The position numbers were made by a program, and so were the translations under genes. Shown piece by piece: positions 1 through 8,504 of a DNA stretch of 61,936 nt. The stretch is from Flavobacteria bacterium RIFCSPLOWO2_12_FULL_35_11 (GTDB lineage: Bacteria; Bacteroidota; Bacteroidia; Flavobacteriales; Flavobacteriaceae), in the NCBI GenBank assembly GCA_001800975.1, contig MGWK01000054.1:1-61936 (forward strand). The letters run 5' to 3'. The number at the start of each line of letters is the position of its first letter. Position 1 is the first letter of the stretch. The notes under the pieces were generated by a model. The model was given only the letters and a program-made list of their open reading frames with translations. It was not told the DNA's origin and did no database searches.

Positions 1-97
1 CATCGTTGCCCAAAAGAACCAAATGTTCAATCAAAATGATTTCTTTAACGGAGATTTCCTAATCGGTTTCAACATTACAAGAAATTATAATTTTTAA
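1..97 (+). CDS. C-terminal end of an outer-membrane-type protein (partial)
   Basis: Reading from base 2, an open frame runs to a TAA at 95-97. The visible tail is about 31 residues, rich in Asn and aromatics, and ends in ...ITRNYNF. Alternating polar and aromatic residues with a terminal Phe are the usual last beta-strand signal of Bacteroidota outer-membrane beta-barrels. The other two forward frames close early, and a strong terminator follows directly, so this is the true gene end. The start lies outside the window and the substrate cannot be judged. It may belong functionally with the electron-transfer operon downstream, but the terminator separates their transcripts. Confidence 0.45.
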   Translation, partial: IVAQKNQMFNQNDFFNGDFLIGFNITRNYNF

Positions 98-120
98 GAG
101 TTTTTCAAATAAACTTCAAA

Positions 121-158
121 AAAAAAGCTTCATAAATTAAAATTTATGAAGCTTTTTT
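121..158 (+). terminator. Rho-independent terminator after the partial outer-membrane gene
   Basis: An 18-base perfect inverted repeat (121-138 against 141-158) starts with an A run and ends with a T run around a GCTTCATAAATT stem. It lies 24 bases after the preceding stop codon and would work in both directions. Confidence 0.85.
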
Positions 159-654
159 TATTTTCTTTAAATGCTATTTTATAGCGTATCTTTTCAAAAC
201 CCATATTTCACTTTATACTATTTTATGTAACAAAGATTTCATCGTTATGTAACTAAACTAGCATAAAAAATAGTAAAAAATAAGTGTGATCCTTGTTAAA
301 AAATTACAAGTATCTGTTTTTCAATTATTTAAAAATTAAACAACCCTGATTTTTATCATAGAAAAACAACATCCATGTTTATATTTTTATAAAACATTAA
401 AAACAAAAATTTCTAAATATTATATGAAAATTATAAATTAATTGTCTCATTGATATTTTGGCAATTGTATCGGTTTAATTCCGGAATAAAATTACTTAGC
501 GCCAAGATGATATCATTAGCAAATATTTCATAATTACAATCAATATTAAAAGAATCAACAATTATTAATAAACTTAAGCTTAACTTAAACAGAAAAGCTT
601 CATAAAATTCAAAATAATTTTTTAAATTGCTTTACCGTTTAAATACTACTAATT
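159..654 (+). other. Long regulatory leader before the first electron-transfer operon
   Basis: About 500 bases with no credible gene. It holds two TTATGTAAC repeats 22 bp apart (223-231, 245-253), the FNR-like box and -7 element listed separately, and, at 593-606, an exact 14-base copy of part of the upstream terminator arm (123-136). If transcription starts near 396, the mRNA leader is roughly 260 nt, long for this group. Confidence 0.5.
347..389 (+). promoter_or_regulatory. FNR/CRP-type operator and -7 box for the first FeS/NrfD operon
   Basis: TGAT-TTTT-ATCA at 347-358 is a perfect four-base inverted repeat with a four-base spacer, like an FNR box without its outermost base. TATTTTTA at 382-389 matches TAnnTTTG at seven of eight positions. 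The operator centre to -7 start distance is 29.5 bp, identical to the arrangements at 4998-5040 and 24170-24212. With a start about seven bases after the -7 box, the operator would centre near -42, the class II activator position. Confidence 0.6.
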
Positions 655-927
655 ATGGATGAAAAAACTAAAAAAGGAACACAAATCTCAAGAAGAGGTA
701 TCCTGCCACTCTTAGGAAGCACTTTGCTGCTTCCACTTCTAGGATTTGGAAAAACATCAACTATTGATGAAATTATTGTCTCAGACGAAAATGAAGAATA
801 CCAAACTTTGTTAAAGCCCGATGGTACTGCGGTTAGAGTTAAAGTGAGTACTGTAAAAAATTCAAAAATTATTCAAAAGAACATTTCTAATGAATCATTT
901 CTTAATTGGTTAGGCAGAAAACTTTAA
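655..927 (+). CDS. Tat-exported mini-protein, first gene of electron-transfer operon 1
   Basis: A 90-residue protein with a clear twin-arginine signal (SRRGILPLLG, Arg13-Arg14, followed by a Leu-rich hydrophobic stretch), so it is probably exported folded or with a partner. The mature part is about 55 residues and has no Cys or His cluster. Its LLKPDGTAVRVKVS segment resembles LLTPEGKIVEVNAS and LMTTDGTIIEVDSS, which sit between the Tat signal and the first iron-sulphur motif of the two FeS proteins in this window. I read it as a stand-alone copy of that N-terminal domain, perhaps an assembly partner. It ends 22 bases before the FeS gene and shares its promoter. No known family recognised. 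Confidence 0.7.
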   Translation: MDEKTKKGTQISRRGILPLLGSTLLLPLLGFGKTSTIDEIIVSDENEEYQTLLKPDGTAVRVKVSTVKNSKIIQKNISNESFLNWLGRKL

Positions 928-949
928 TGTCTTTTAATTACTACTTTGT

Positions 950-1942
950 ATGAAAAATAACAACACTGATTCAAGGCGTAAATTTCTTGATAAAGGATTA
1001 AAATTGGGTCTGATTACGGCAATCGGCGCAATTGGACTAACTAAAATTGCGTCGAAATTAAACGCAAAAAATAGTGAAGCTTCAACCGGTAAAATGGAAC
1101 TAATGACTACTGATGGAACTATCATTGAGGTAGATTCTTCAGAAGTTATGGAAATGGACCATTCCAAAAAGCAAAAAAAGCAAGAGGAACAGGAAGCATA
1201 TGACGTTCGGGAAGGTATGCCAAACCGAAAATTTGTCATGGTGATAGATTTAGCAAAATGTAAAAATGCTTTAAAATGCCAAACTGCCTGCAACAAACAA
1301 CATTACATTACTGGTGAACATGCCTGGCTTAAAGTTTATAAAATGCAAGAAGATGAAGATACAGCACCTTATTGGATGCCAACCACCTGTATGCATTGCG
1401 ATCACCCGGCCTGTGTAACTGTTTGCCCGGTTGATGCCACTTTTAAAAGAAGAGACGGACTGGTTTTAATTGACAATGAGCGTTGTATTGGATGTAGATT
1501 CTGTATGGCAGCTTGCCCTTATTCAACTCGTGTATTTAACTGGAGTGAACCAAACCAAGGCGAAATTACTATGCTTATGGAAATGGAACACCAAACAGAG
1601 CATAACTCTGCTGAATTTGCCGGTTTGCCTAGCGTTAAAGGAACCGTTGATAAATGCGATTTTTGTCCGCACACAATAAAAGATAATGAATTGCCTCACT
1701 GTGTTACAGCTTGTCCAAACGGCGTATTTTATTTTGGTGATAAATATGAAGACACAGTTACCAATGGAGAAGAAACACTTAGATTAAGTGAATTATTAAA
1801 AGAAAAACATGGCTATCGATTAATGGAGGGCTTGGGAACAAAACCAAGTGTTTTCTATTTGCCGCCTGTTGACAGATTGGTAGATTTTAAAGAGGGATTA
1901 GAAAGTTTCACTGATTATAAATCTGTCGATAAACCTGAATAA
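950..1942 (+). CDS. Tat-exported multi-[4Fe-4S] electron-transfer protein (NrfC/HybA/DsrO type), copy 1
   Basis: 330 residues. A Tat signal (SRRKFLDKG, Arg9-Arg10) and hydrophobic segment place it on the periplasmic face. Four Cys groups follow, as in NrfC, HybA, PhsB and DsrO. Group I is CKNALKCQTAC (Cys104, 110, 114), group II CMHCDHPACVTVCP, group III CIGCRFCMAACP, and group IV CDFC...CVTAC. In group I the second Cys of the usual CxxCxxCxxxC is Ala107, so that cluster lacks one expected ligand. The family passes electrons between an NrfD-like quinone-binding subunit and a periplasmic partner. The NrfD gene starts 2 bases after the stop. No molybdopterin catalytic subunit is present nearby, so the terminal partner is probably the operon's cytochrome c. 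The paralogue is at 5167-6153. Confidence 0.88.
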   Translation: MKNNNTDSRRKFLDKGLKLGLITAIGAIGLTKIASKLNAKNSEASTGKMELMTTDGTIIEVDSSEVMEMDHSKKQKKQEEQEAYDVREGMPNRKFVMVIDLAKCKNALKCQTACNKQHYITGEHAWLKVYKMQEDEDTAPYWMPTTCMHCDHPACVTVCPVDATFKRRDGLVLIDNERCIGCRFCMAACPYSTRVFNWSEPNQGEITMLMEMEHQTEHNSAEFAGLPSVKGTVDKCDFCPHTIKDNELPHCVTACPNGVFYFGDKYEDTVTNGEETLRLSELLKEKHGYRLMEGLGTKPSVFYLPPVDRLVDFKEGLESFTDYKSVDKPE

Positions 1943-1944
1943 AT

Positions 1945-3261
1945 ATGAAAAATTACGACAAATTACTTAACGATTTAGCTCCGCAAAAATTTGGAAAAAA
2001 AGGCGTTATATGGACAATTACTTTAATTGTTTTAATAGTATTGGGAATTATAGCCTATATAGATCAAATTATAAAAGGTCAAGTGGTAACCAACATGAAT
2101 GATTATGCATTGTGGGGAGTATATATTTCAAACTTTGTGTTTTTTGTGGCAACAAGTTTTGTTGGTACAGTTACTGTAGCCGTTTTAAGGCTGACTAAAA
2201 ATACTTGGAGAACACCAGTTGTTAGAATTGCTGAAATCATTTCTGTATCAGCAATTATTATGGCGGGTATCACCATTACGATTGATATGGGCAGACCAGA
2301 TAGGTTGATGAATCTATTTATTCACGGAAGAATGCAATCTCCTATTACTTGGGACGTTATCATCATTCCAACTTATATTATGGTCAGTTTACTGTTATTA
2401 TATTTCCCTTTACTGCCAGATTTTGGGCTGCTAAGCAAATATTATAAAGACAAAAAACCAACACTAAGTAAATGGTATGGAAAACTTTCGTTGAATTGGA
2501 CAGGAAGTGAAGCCCAAAAAGAGATTCAACTAAAATCAATAAGTATCATTGCCATTTTAATTATTCCTGTTGGTTTTATGTTACAAACTATTGACGCATG
2601 GCTATTTTCGACACTGTTTAGAGTGGGTTGGGATAGTACCAACTTAGGTGCCTATTTTATTTCAGGAGCCTCTGTTGCCGGTGTTGGAGCATTGGTGTGC
2701 GTTGTGTATGTTCTTCAAAAAGTATACAAATTAGAAGATTACATTACCGACCTTCATTTTGATAAACTGGGAAAATTTCTGGTATTAACCTGTTTAATTT
2801 ACTTGTACTTTAACTTGAATGAATATTTAATACCTCAACTTACTTCAAAAAAAGAAGCAACTACGCACATAAATGTATTGCTTACTGGACAATTTGCCCC
2901 TTTATTTTGGTTTGTAATTATTGGCGGTCTAATTATTCCTGTTATTGTTTTATTATTTAAAAAGGGAAGAAAACCTTTTCCTATGTTTATTATTGGTTTA
3001 TTGGTGGTTACAGGATCTTGGTGGAAACGTTACCTAATTGTAACACCAACCTTATTGCATCCCTTTTTACCAATACAAGGTGTACCAGAAGAATGGCGTC
3101 ACTATTTCCCAAGTTTGCACGAATGGCTAATTACCATCGGAACTTTAGCGATGTCGCTGTTAATAATAACAATATTGGTAAGATATGTGCCTATTGTTCC
3201 TATTGTAAGGACTGCCGAAGAACGAGAAGAATTAGAACTAAATAAAAACACTGCAAAATGA
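1945..3261 (+). CDS. NrfD/PsrC-like integral membrane quinone-interacting subunit, copy 1
   Basis: 438 residues with eight or more strongly hydrophobic segments from about residue 18 to 420. It belongs to the NrfD/PsrC/DsrP/ActC superfamily, which exchanges electrons with the membrane quinone pool for an FeS partner. Visible features include the ALWGVYISNFVFF segment, the conserved DMGRPDRLMNLF turn, and SPITWDVI. Length and segment order suit the large NrfD forms. It follows the FeS gene almost directly and overlaps the next gene by four bases, so translation is probably coupled. In this group the quinone would be menaquinone (inference). Copy 2 at 6165-7520 is clearly homologous along its length. 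Confidence 0.88.
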   Translation: MKNYDKLLNDLAPQKFGKKGVIWTITLIVLIVLGIIAYIDQIIKGQVVTNMNDYALWGVYISNFVFFVATSFVGTVTVAVLRLTKNTWRTPVVRIAEIISVSAIIMAGITITIDMGRPDRLMNLFIHGRMQSPITWDVIIIPTYIMVSLLLLYFPLLPDFGLLSKYYKDKKPTLSKWYGKLSLNWTGSEAQKEIQLKSISIIAILIIPVGFMLQTIDAWLFSTLFRVGWDSTNLGAYFISGASVAGVGALVCVVYVLQKVYKLEDYITDLHFDKLGKFLVLTCLIYLYFNLNEYLIPQLTSKKEATTHINVLLTGQFAPLFWFVIIGGLIIPVIVLLFKKGRKPFPMFIIGLLVVTGSWWKRYLIVTPTLLHPFLPIQGVPEEWRHYFPSLHEWLITIGTLAMSLLIITILVRYVPIVPIVRTAEEREELELNKNTAK

Positions 3262-4106
3262 GAAATCCATTGATAATACGCCACTTTTTTCTTGTTGTAT
3301 TAAGTGTGTTTTTATGCACTTCAGTTTTTGCACAAGACAAGGTTAGATTAAAAGCCGAATATGTTAAAGTTATGAACGAAGGCGTTTATTTTGACATACA
3401 AGCCACAGCGAAAGTAAATGATGAAAATGTAAACGTTTCTAAAATTGAATTAGTCATTTATAATTTGGTGGGAGATGAACAAGTGGAAATAGGTAAAACT
3501 ATAACCAATATGCAGGGCAAAAGCAGATTTGCGCTAAAAGATATAAATTCTATAAAGCCAGATTCATCCAATACTTACAACATAGACATTTCATTTGCCG
3601 GAAATGATAAATTCTCTGATGCTTCAAAAAGCATAAGCTTTAAAAATGCCGATATTGAGGCTAAATTAGTTAGCATTGACAGTGTTTATTATGTGACCGC
3701 AACTCTAATAGATAAATCAACAGATAGTTTAGTTGTTGGTGAATCTCTAAAGGTTCAAATACAAAGAATGTTTAAAGCATTACCCATTGGTGAAGAATTT
3801 AATGAAACTGACGAGGATGGCACAATACTTGTACCTATTCCTGAAGGAATACCTGGTGTTGACGGAATACTGGCTATTGAAGTGGTTCTGAGTGAAAGTG
3901 AAGAATTTGGAACTGTAAAAGCAATCGTTAATGCCCCAATCGGAAAACCTGTAGTTGACGAATCAACTTTTGATGAAAGAACTATGTGGTCACCAAGAAG
4001 TAAAACACCTTTATTCTTGCTTATATTTCCGAATTTATTGATATTCGCAATATGGGGAATAATAATTTATTTAATTACCAATTTATTTAAAATAACAAAA
4101 TCCTAA
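3258..4106 (+). CDS. Exported beta-sandwich protein with C-terminal membrane anchor, copy 1
   Basis: 282 residues: an N-terminal signal peptide ending near CTSVFAQ, about 220 residues of beta-rich sequence without Cys that may form two Ig- or transthyretin-like domains, then one transmembrane segment close to the C terminus followed by NLFKITK. The block before the anchor, TMWSPRSKTPLF, corresponds to TLWSSAAPVWMY in the copy 2 protein, and the pairs YNLVGDEQ/FNVLNEEE and FAGNDKFSDAS/FEGNDAVAESS also align. It starts within the NrfD stop and is followed 10 bases later by the cytochrome gene. Fixed position in both operons suggests a structural subunit that docks the cytochrome or FeS protein. 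No named family recognised. Confidence 0.75.
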   Translation: MRNPLIIRHFFLVVLSVFLCTSVFAQDKVRLKAEYVKVMNEGVYFDIQATAKVNDENVNVSKIELVIYNLVGDEQVEIGKTITNMQGKSRFALKDINSIKPDSSNTYNIDISFAGNDKFSDASKSISFKNADIEAKLVSIDSVYYVTATLIDKSTDSLVVGESLKVQIQRMFKALPIGEEFNETDEDGTILVPIPEGIPGVDGILAIEVVLSESEEFGTVKAIVNAPIGKPVVDESTFDERTMWSPRSKTPLFLLIFPNLLIFAIWGIIIYLITNLFKITKS

Positions 4107-4116
4107 AATTAAAAAC

Positions 4117-4515
4117 ATGAAAACATTTAAAATTTTAACAATTATCGGAATTCTTTCTTTTGCATTTTACTCATTTACAAGTCTAGCACAAGAACCTTGG
4201 AAAGCACCTGCAAAATATCAAACAATGAAAAATCCTATCGCTAAAAAAACAGATGCTGCGATTGGAAAATCATTATACACCAAACATTGCAAATCATGTC
4301 ACGGTGCTGAAGGTTTTGGAGATGGTCCAAAAGCTAAAGAAATGAAAGGTGATTTAGGCGATTTTTCAACTAAAAAATTCCAAGCACAAAGTGATGGTTC
4401 ATTATTCTATAAAACTTCTACTGGAAGAGAAGATATGCCAGGATTTACAAAAAAAATCCCTTCAGATGATGACAGATGGTTAATCGTTAATTACATGAGA
4501 ACATTAGCTGAATAA
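4117..4515 (+). CDS. Mono-haem class I cytochrome c, copy 1
   Basis: 132 residues with an N-terminal signal peptide ending near SLAQ. The haem-binding motif is CKSCH (Cys58, Cys61, His62), and the likely axial Met is Met107 in GREDMPGF, as in small class I cytochromes. The mature part opens with a WKAPAKYQTMKNP segment shared by all three cytochromes of this region. It should act as periplasmic electron acceptor or donor for the FeS/NrfD pair and is the last gene of operon 1, ten bases after the anchored protein and before a strong terminator. Residues 55-130 are much closer to the third copy (9154-9861) than to the second. Confidence 0.9.
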   Translation: MKTFKILTIIGILSFAFYSFTSLAQEPWKAPAKYQTMKNPIAKKTDAAIGKSLYTKHCKSCHGAEGFGDGPKAKEMKGDLGDFSTKKFQAQSDGSLFYKTSTGREDMPGFTKKIPSDDDRWLIVNYMRTLAE

Positions 4516-4533
4516 TCTAAGATTGCGTAAATC

Positions 4534-4564
4534 AAAAAAACCGAACAATATGTTCGGTTTTTTT
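4534..4564 (+). terminator. Terminator of electron-transfer operon 1
   Basis: Perfect 14-base stem (4534-4547 with 4551-4564), three-base loop ATA, seven T at the end, 18 bases after the cytochrome stop codon. Confidence 0.9.
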
Positions 4565-5166
4565 ATGCCTAATAATTTCACACTTCAGAACTAACTTTCA
4601 AATTATGTTTGTGAAAAATGAATTTCATTGAAAATATATTCACAAAACTGCTTTTACATTCGTATTCCCTGCTCCTATTTGCTTGCTTTCTTCATATCAA
4701 ATCTACTTTCCATTCTTCAAAAAAACCTTTTAATACGTTCGTAATTCAATATTAAGGATCATTTTAAAATGCATTCAATTATGGTTCTATTCCATCGTTA
4801 CCTATTTTATGACAGCTCCCTAATTTGCTTTTTATTAAAAAAATTAATCACTTAACAATTCCTTTATATTTTTAATTAAGCCATGCTTCTATTCAGCAAA
4901 ACTGAGAAAATCAAGGCCATATACATAATTTAAATTGTTATGTGACTTTTATTTCATAAGGTTTATTTAAATTTTTGTATGGTAATCTTCGTATAAATGA
5001 CTTATATCATCATTTGATTAGCTATCTGGTGGTAAATTTATATGTGCAAAATTAGCATATCCATAAATATGGATATCCAATTTTATGAAATATAAAAATA
5101 AACGATTTAAAAGCGCCTATTAAATAGGAATTCCAGTTTAAATCGATTGAACTTAACCAAAATAAA
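4565..5166 (+). other. Intergenic region before electron-transfer operon 2
   Basis: About 600 AT-rich bases without a supportable gene in any frame. The only clear elements are the FNR-like operator and -7 box at 4998-5040. A TGTGACTTTTATTTCATA stretch near 4940-4960 resembles a degraded extra operator. The predicted transcript leader is about 120 nt. Confidence 0.5.
4998..5040 (+). promoter_or_regulatory. FNR/CRP-type operator and -7 box for electron-transfer operon 2
   Basis: TGAC-TTAT-ATCA at 4998-5009 (three of four arm pairs complementary) and TAAATTTA at 5033-5040 (seven of eight of TAnnTTTG). The centre to -7 distance is again 29.5 bp, identical to operon 1 and iorA. Confidence 0.65.
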
Positions 5167-6153
5167 ATGAAAAAAAACAAAACAGAAGAAGGTGGAACCG
5201 ACAGACGTAAATTCCTAAAATTGGGATTAATGACTAGTCTCACAGCAATTGCAGGCGCTTCAATTGTAACAAACTTAGCAGCGCAAGAAGAAGAAAAAGA
5301 ACCCTCAGGCGAAGTAATTAGATTATTAACCCCTGAAGGAAAAATAGTAGAAGTAAATGCATCTAATATCAACAAATATCCTGAAGCCCTTATAACTCCA
5401 GCGGAATCCAGAATTGGAATACCTGACCGGAAATTCGTAATGGTTATTGATTTGGCCAAATGTAAAAACGCCAGAAAATGTGTTGAAGAATGTCAAAAGG
5501 CACACAAATTAGATGATCACCAAGAATTTATAAAAATTCAACTTATTCAAAATCATGAAGAAGGTGAACCTTATTGGTTTCCTAAACCTTGTTTTCATTG
5601 TGATGAACCTCCTTGTGTTATCGTCTGCCCAACCGGAGCTACATTTAAAAGAGATGACGGTATCGTTCTCGTAGACAATACCCGCTGTATTGGATGTAAA
5701 TTTTGCGTCACAAGTTGTCCATATTCTGCACGACAGTTTAACTGGGGACACAAAGAAAAATTCGACGATAAAAGCCAACCTTATTCTCCTGAAACAGGTG
5801 TTCCTGCAGCAGAAGGAACTGTAATGAAATGTGATTTTTGTCCAGATTTATTGCGCCAAGGAGAATTGCCGCATTGTGCAAAAGCCTGCCCGATGGGTGT
5901 TATTTATTTTGGCGACAAAAATGAAGATATTGTTACCAATGGTGAAGAAACAGTTCGCTTCTCCCAATTAATTAATGACCGCGGCGGATATCGCCATTTG
6001 GAACATTTGGGAACCAAACCTAATGTATATTATTTACCGGCAGTAAACAGACAGTTCCCTTTAGAACGAGGATTTAATATTGATGAAGAAATAGTGGAAC
6101 GCTATAAAGATGTGCCTTATGTACAGGAACTAAAAAAACAAGGTAAAATTTAA
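5167..6153 (+). CDS. Tat-exported multi-[4Fe-4S] electron-transfer protein, copy 2
   Basis: 328 residues, paralogue of the protein at 950-1942. A Tat signal (TDRRKFLKLG) ends near NLAAQ, followed by the LLTPEGKIVEVNAS domain. Four Cys groups follow: CKNARKCVEEC (Cys99, 105, 109; Ala102 replaces the usual second Cys), CFHCDEPPCVIVCP, CIGCKFCVTSCP and CDFC...CAKACP. The missing ligand in the first group is therefore kept in both paralogues. The C terminus is longer and ends in a charged tail. It is the first gene of operon 2; unlike operon 1 there is no separate Tat mini-protein in front. The NrfD gene begins 11 bases downstream. Confidence 0.88.
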   Translation: MKKNKTEEGGTDRRKFLKLGLMTSLTAIAGASIVTNLAAQEEEKEPSGEVIRLLTPEGKIVEVNASNINKYPEALITPAESRIGIPDRKFVMVIDLAKCKNARKCVEECQKAHKLDDHQEFIKIQLIQNHEEGEPYWFPKPCFHCDEPPCVIVCPTGATFKRDDGIVLVDNTRCIGCKFCVTSCPYSARQFNWGHKEKFDDKSQPYSPETGVPAAEGTVMKCDFCPDLLRQGELPHCAKACPMGVIYFGDKNEDIVTNGEETVRFSQLINDRGGYRHLEHLGTKPNVYYLPAVNRQFPLERGFNIDEEIVERYKDVPYVQELKKQGKI

Positions 6154-6164
6154 TACTGATAATT

Positions 6165-7520
6165 ATGAATATAGATACTAGAAAAAGAGAATTGGTTAAA
6201 GAACTTTCTCCGATGCTTGAAAAATCCAGTTTGTTATCCAAAATTTGGATTATATCATTGATTTCCATAATATTAGTGGGACTTTACGCATTTATTCTTC
6301 AATTAAGTAACGGACATGAAGTTACCGGGATGAGGGATAATGTAGTTTGGGGAATATATATTGTAAATTTTATATTTTTTGTTTGCCTTAGTTATTCAGG
6401 AGCATTTATTGCAGGGGTATTGCACTTTTTTGAAACACCCCTAAAAAATTCCATTGCGAGAATCGTTGAAATTACCACGGTTTTATCTTTAATAATTGGG
6501 CCGGTTTTTATCTTATTGTGTATTGGTCGATTGGACAGGCTGTATTATTTATTCCTATATCCTAGAATTCAGTCTCCAATTTCATGGGATATTATTGCCA
6601 TTCTTACAGATCTTATTGGCTGTTTTGTTTATTTGTACTTAACTTTTATTCCAGATTTGGCCATTTTAAGAGACGCATCAAAAGAAAATGCAGAAGTTCC
6701 AAAATGGCGAAAAAAAATGTATAAATTCTTAGCTATAGGCTATCAAGATACACCAACCCAGCATGAAAGACTGCATAAAATTATCAGAATCATGTCAGTG
6801 ATGATTATCGCAATGGCCATTGTAGCTTATTCGGTGCTTGCCTGGATTTTCAGCTTAACAGTACAACCGGGCTGGAACAGTTCCATTTTTGCGCCATATT
6901 TTATAATTTCGGGATTATATTCAGGAATTGCGGTAATCATAATAGCAATGTATATTATTAGAAAATTCTATAAATTAGAAAAGTACATCACTAAAATACA
7001 TTTTTTCGCCGGCGGGGTAATATTGTTGATATTCTCTTTATTATATGGTTACTTTACGTTTTCCGAATATTTTTCAAGATGGTTTAGCCATAAAAAACAT
7101 GATGTCGATTTATTAAACACCTTATTTTCAAGATATTTTTGGCAATTTATTTTCGCAAATTATTTTGGAATTTTAATGCCGATAGCAATTTTATTCTTTA
7201 AAAAATTAAGAACTGTAAAATTGGTAACTATCGCAGCTATTATTTCAGTATTAGGGATATGGTTAAATAAATATTTGATTGTGGTGCCAACTTTAGAAAC
7301 ACCATACTTGCCAATTCAAGACACCAGAGCCGAATTTGTGCATTACTCAGCTACTTGGGTAGAATATTCTCTAAGCTTGACAGGTATTGCAGCTTTTTGT
7401 TTGTTTTTTACGCTTATCCTAAAATTTGTTCCGGCAATTCCAATGTCAGGAATTATCGATCTGGAAAAAAGAAAACAATTGAAGAGAAAAAAGGATAATC
7501 AATTGGCAACTGAGCTTTAA
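6165..7520 (+). CDS. NrfD/PsrC-like integral membrane quinone-interacting subunit, copy 2
   Basis: 451 residues, multi-pass, homologous to the protein at 1945-3261. Matching landmarks include NVVWGIYIVNFIFF (ALWGVYISNFVFF in copy 1), CIGRLDRLYYLFLYPRIQSPISWD (split here by eye; DMGRPDRLMNLF and MQSPITWD in copy 1), and NKYLIVVPTLETPYLPIQ near the C terminus (KRYLIVTPTLLHPFLPIQ). The cytoplasmic C-terminal tail is Lys-rich. It should connect the FeS protein to the quinone pool. Eleven bases separate it from the genes on either side. Copy 1 and copy 2 differ enough that the duplication looks old rather than recent. Confidence 0.87.
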   Translation: MNIDTRKRELVKELSPMLEKSSLLSKIWIISLISIILVGLYAFILQLSNGHEVTGMRDNVVWGIYIVNFIFFVCLSYSGAFIAGVLHFFETPLKNSIARIVEITTVLSLIIGPVFILLCIGRLDRLYYLFLYPRIQSPISWDIIAILTDLIGCFVYLYLTFIPDLAILRDASKENAEVPKWRKKMYKFLAIGYQDTPTQHERLHKIIRIMSVMIIAMAIVAYSVLAWIFSLTVQPGWNSSIFAPYFIISGLYSGIAVIIIAMYIIRKFYKLEKYITKIHFFAGGVILLIFSLLYGYFTFSEYFSRWFSHKKHDVDLLNTLFSRYFWQFIFANYFGILMPIAILFFKKLRTVKLVTIAAIISVLGIWLNKYLIVVPTLETPYLPIQDTRAEFVHYSATWVEYSLSLTGIAAFCLFFTLILKFVPAIPMSGIIDLEKRKQLKRKKDNQLATEL

Positions 7521-7531
7521 AAAATAAAATT

Positions 7532-8434
7532 ATGAAAAGTAATCTATTTAAATATACAAAAATTACTGCTTTTTTAGCCGTCTTGCTATTCAGCATTAAT
7601 AGCAATGCCCAAGAAAAAGACGCAAGTAATTACGACATGTCGTTTGAATTTAAAACTATAAAACAAGACGATAATTCTCGTTTGCTTGAAGCAAATTTTA
7701 ACGGTAAAAATATAGAAGACAGGAAAGATATTATTCCAATGTTTAATGCAGAAATTAAATTTTTCAATGTTTTAAATGAAGAAGAAGTTTTGTTGGGTAC
7801 TGCCAAAACATCAAAAGAAGGAATTGCACAATTTACGCTTCCTGAAAATCAAAAATATTTGACAGACGAAAATGGAAATATCAATTTGATAGCACGTTTT
7901 GAAGGCAATGATGCCGTGGCAGAATCTTCCGCAGAAATAATTGTTAAAAACATTAAACTAGCACTTAATTTAGAAGAAATAGACAGTGTTAAAACAGTTT
8001 TGGTAACCGCTTTCACCTTTGATGAATCAGGCACTGAAATTCCTCTGGAAGAAACTGATGTTATTATTTATGTTCAAGGAATGTTTTCAAAAATGAAAAT
8101 TGCCGAAGGAACCATAAGCGAAGGCGCATTTGAATTTGAAATGCCTACAGATTTACCAGGTGATTCAAATGGCAATTTAACCGTCTTTTCAATTATTGAA
8201 GGAAATGAGCAATATGGAACTGTAATCCAAAAGAAAAACATCAAATGGGGTGTCTTTCAAAAACAAATAAAAGAGAATCAAAATACTTTATGGTCAAGCG
8301 CTGCTCCTGTATGGATGTATGTGGTATTAACCATTTTATTGGTTGGTGTTTGGGCAAACTACATTTATACCATCATAAATTTATTTAAAATCAAAAAAGA
8401 AGGCCAGGATATAGAATTAGAAACTGAATCATAA
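7532..8434 (+). CDS. Exported beta-sandwich protein with C-terminal membrane anchor, copy 2
   Basis: 300 residues. A signal peptide ends near NSNAQ, then about 220 residues of beta-rich, Cys-free extracytoplasmic sequence, then one transmembrane helix near the end with a short acidic tail. It aligns in order with the copy 1 protein, including the WS block before the anchor and NLFKIKK after it. Function is unknown; the conserved place between NrfD and cytochrome c in both operons is the main clue and points to a structural or docking subunit on the periplasmic face. Confidence 0.73.
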   Translation: MKSNLFKYTKITAFLAVLLFSINSNAQEKDASNYDMSFEFKTIKQDDNSRLLEANFNGKNIEDRKDIIPMFNAEIKFFNVLNEEEVLLGTAKTSKEGIAQFTLPENQKYLTDENGNINLIARFEGNDAVAESSAEIIVKNIKLALNLEEIDSVKTVLVTAFTFDESGTEIPLEETDVIIYVQGMFSKMKIAEGTISEGAFEFEMPTDLPGDSNGNLTVFSIIEGNEQYGTVIQKKNIKWGVFQKQIKENQNTLWSSAAPVWMYVVLTILLVGVWANYIYTIINLFKIKKEGQDIELETES

Positions 8435-8504
8435 AAGGTAATAATACCGCCTAAAGTGTATGTAACTATTTTAAAAACAAAAATTAATATAAATTCAAAA
8501 AACA

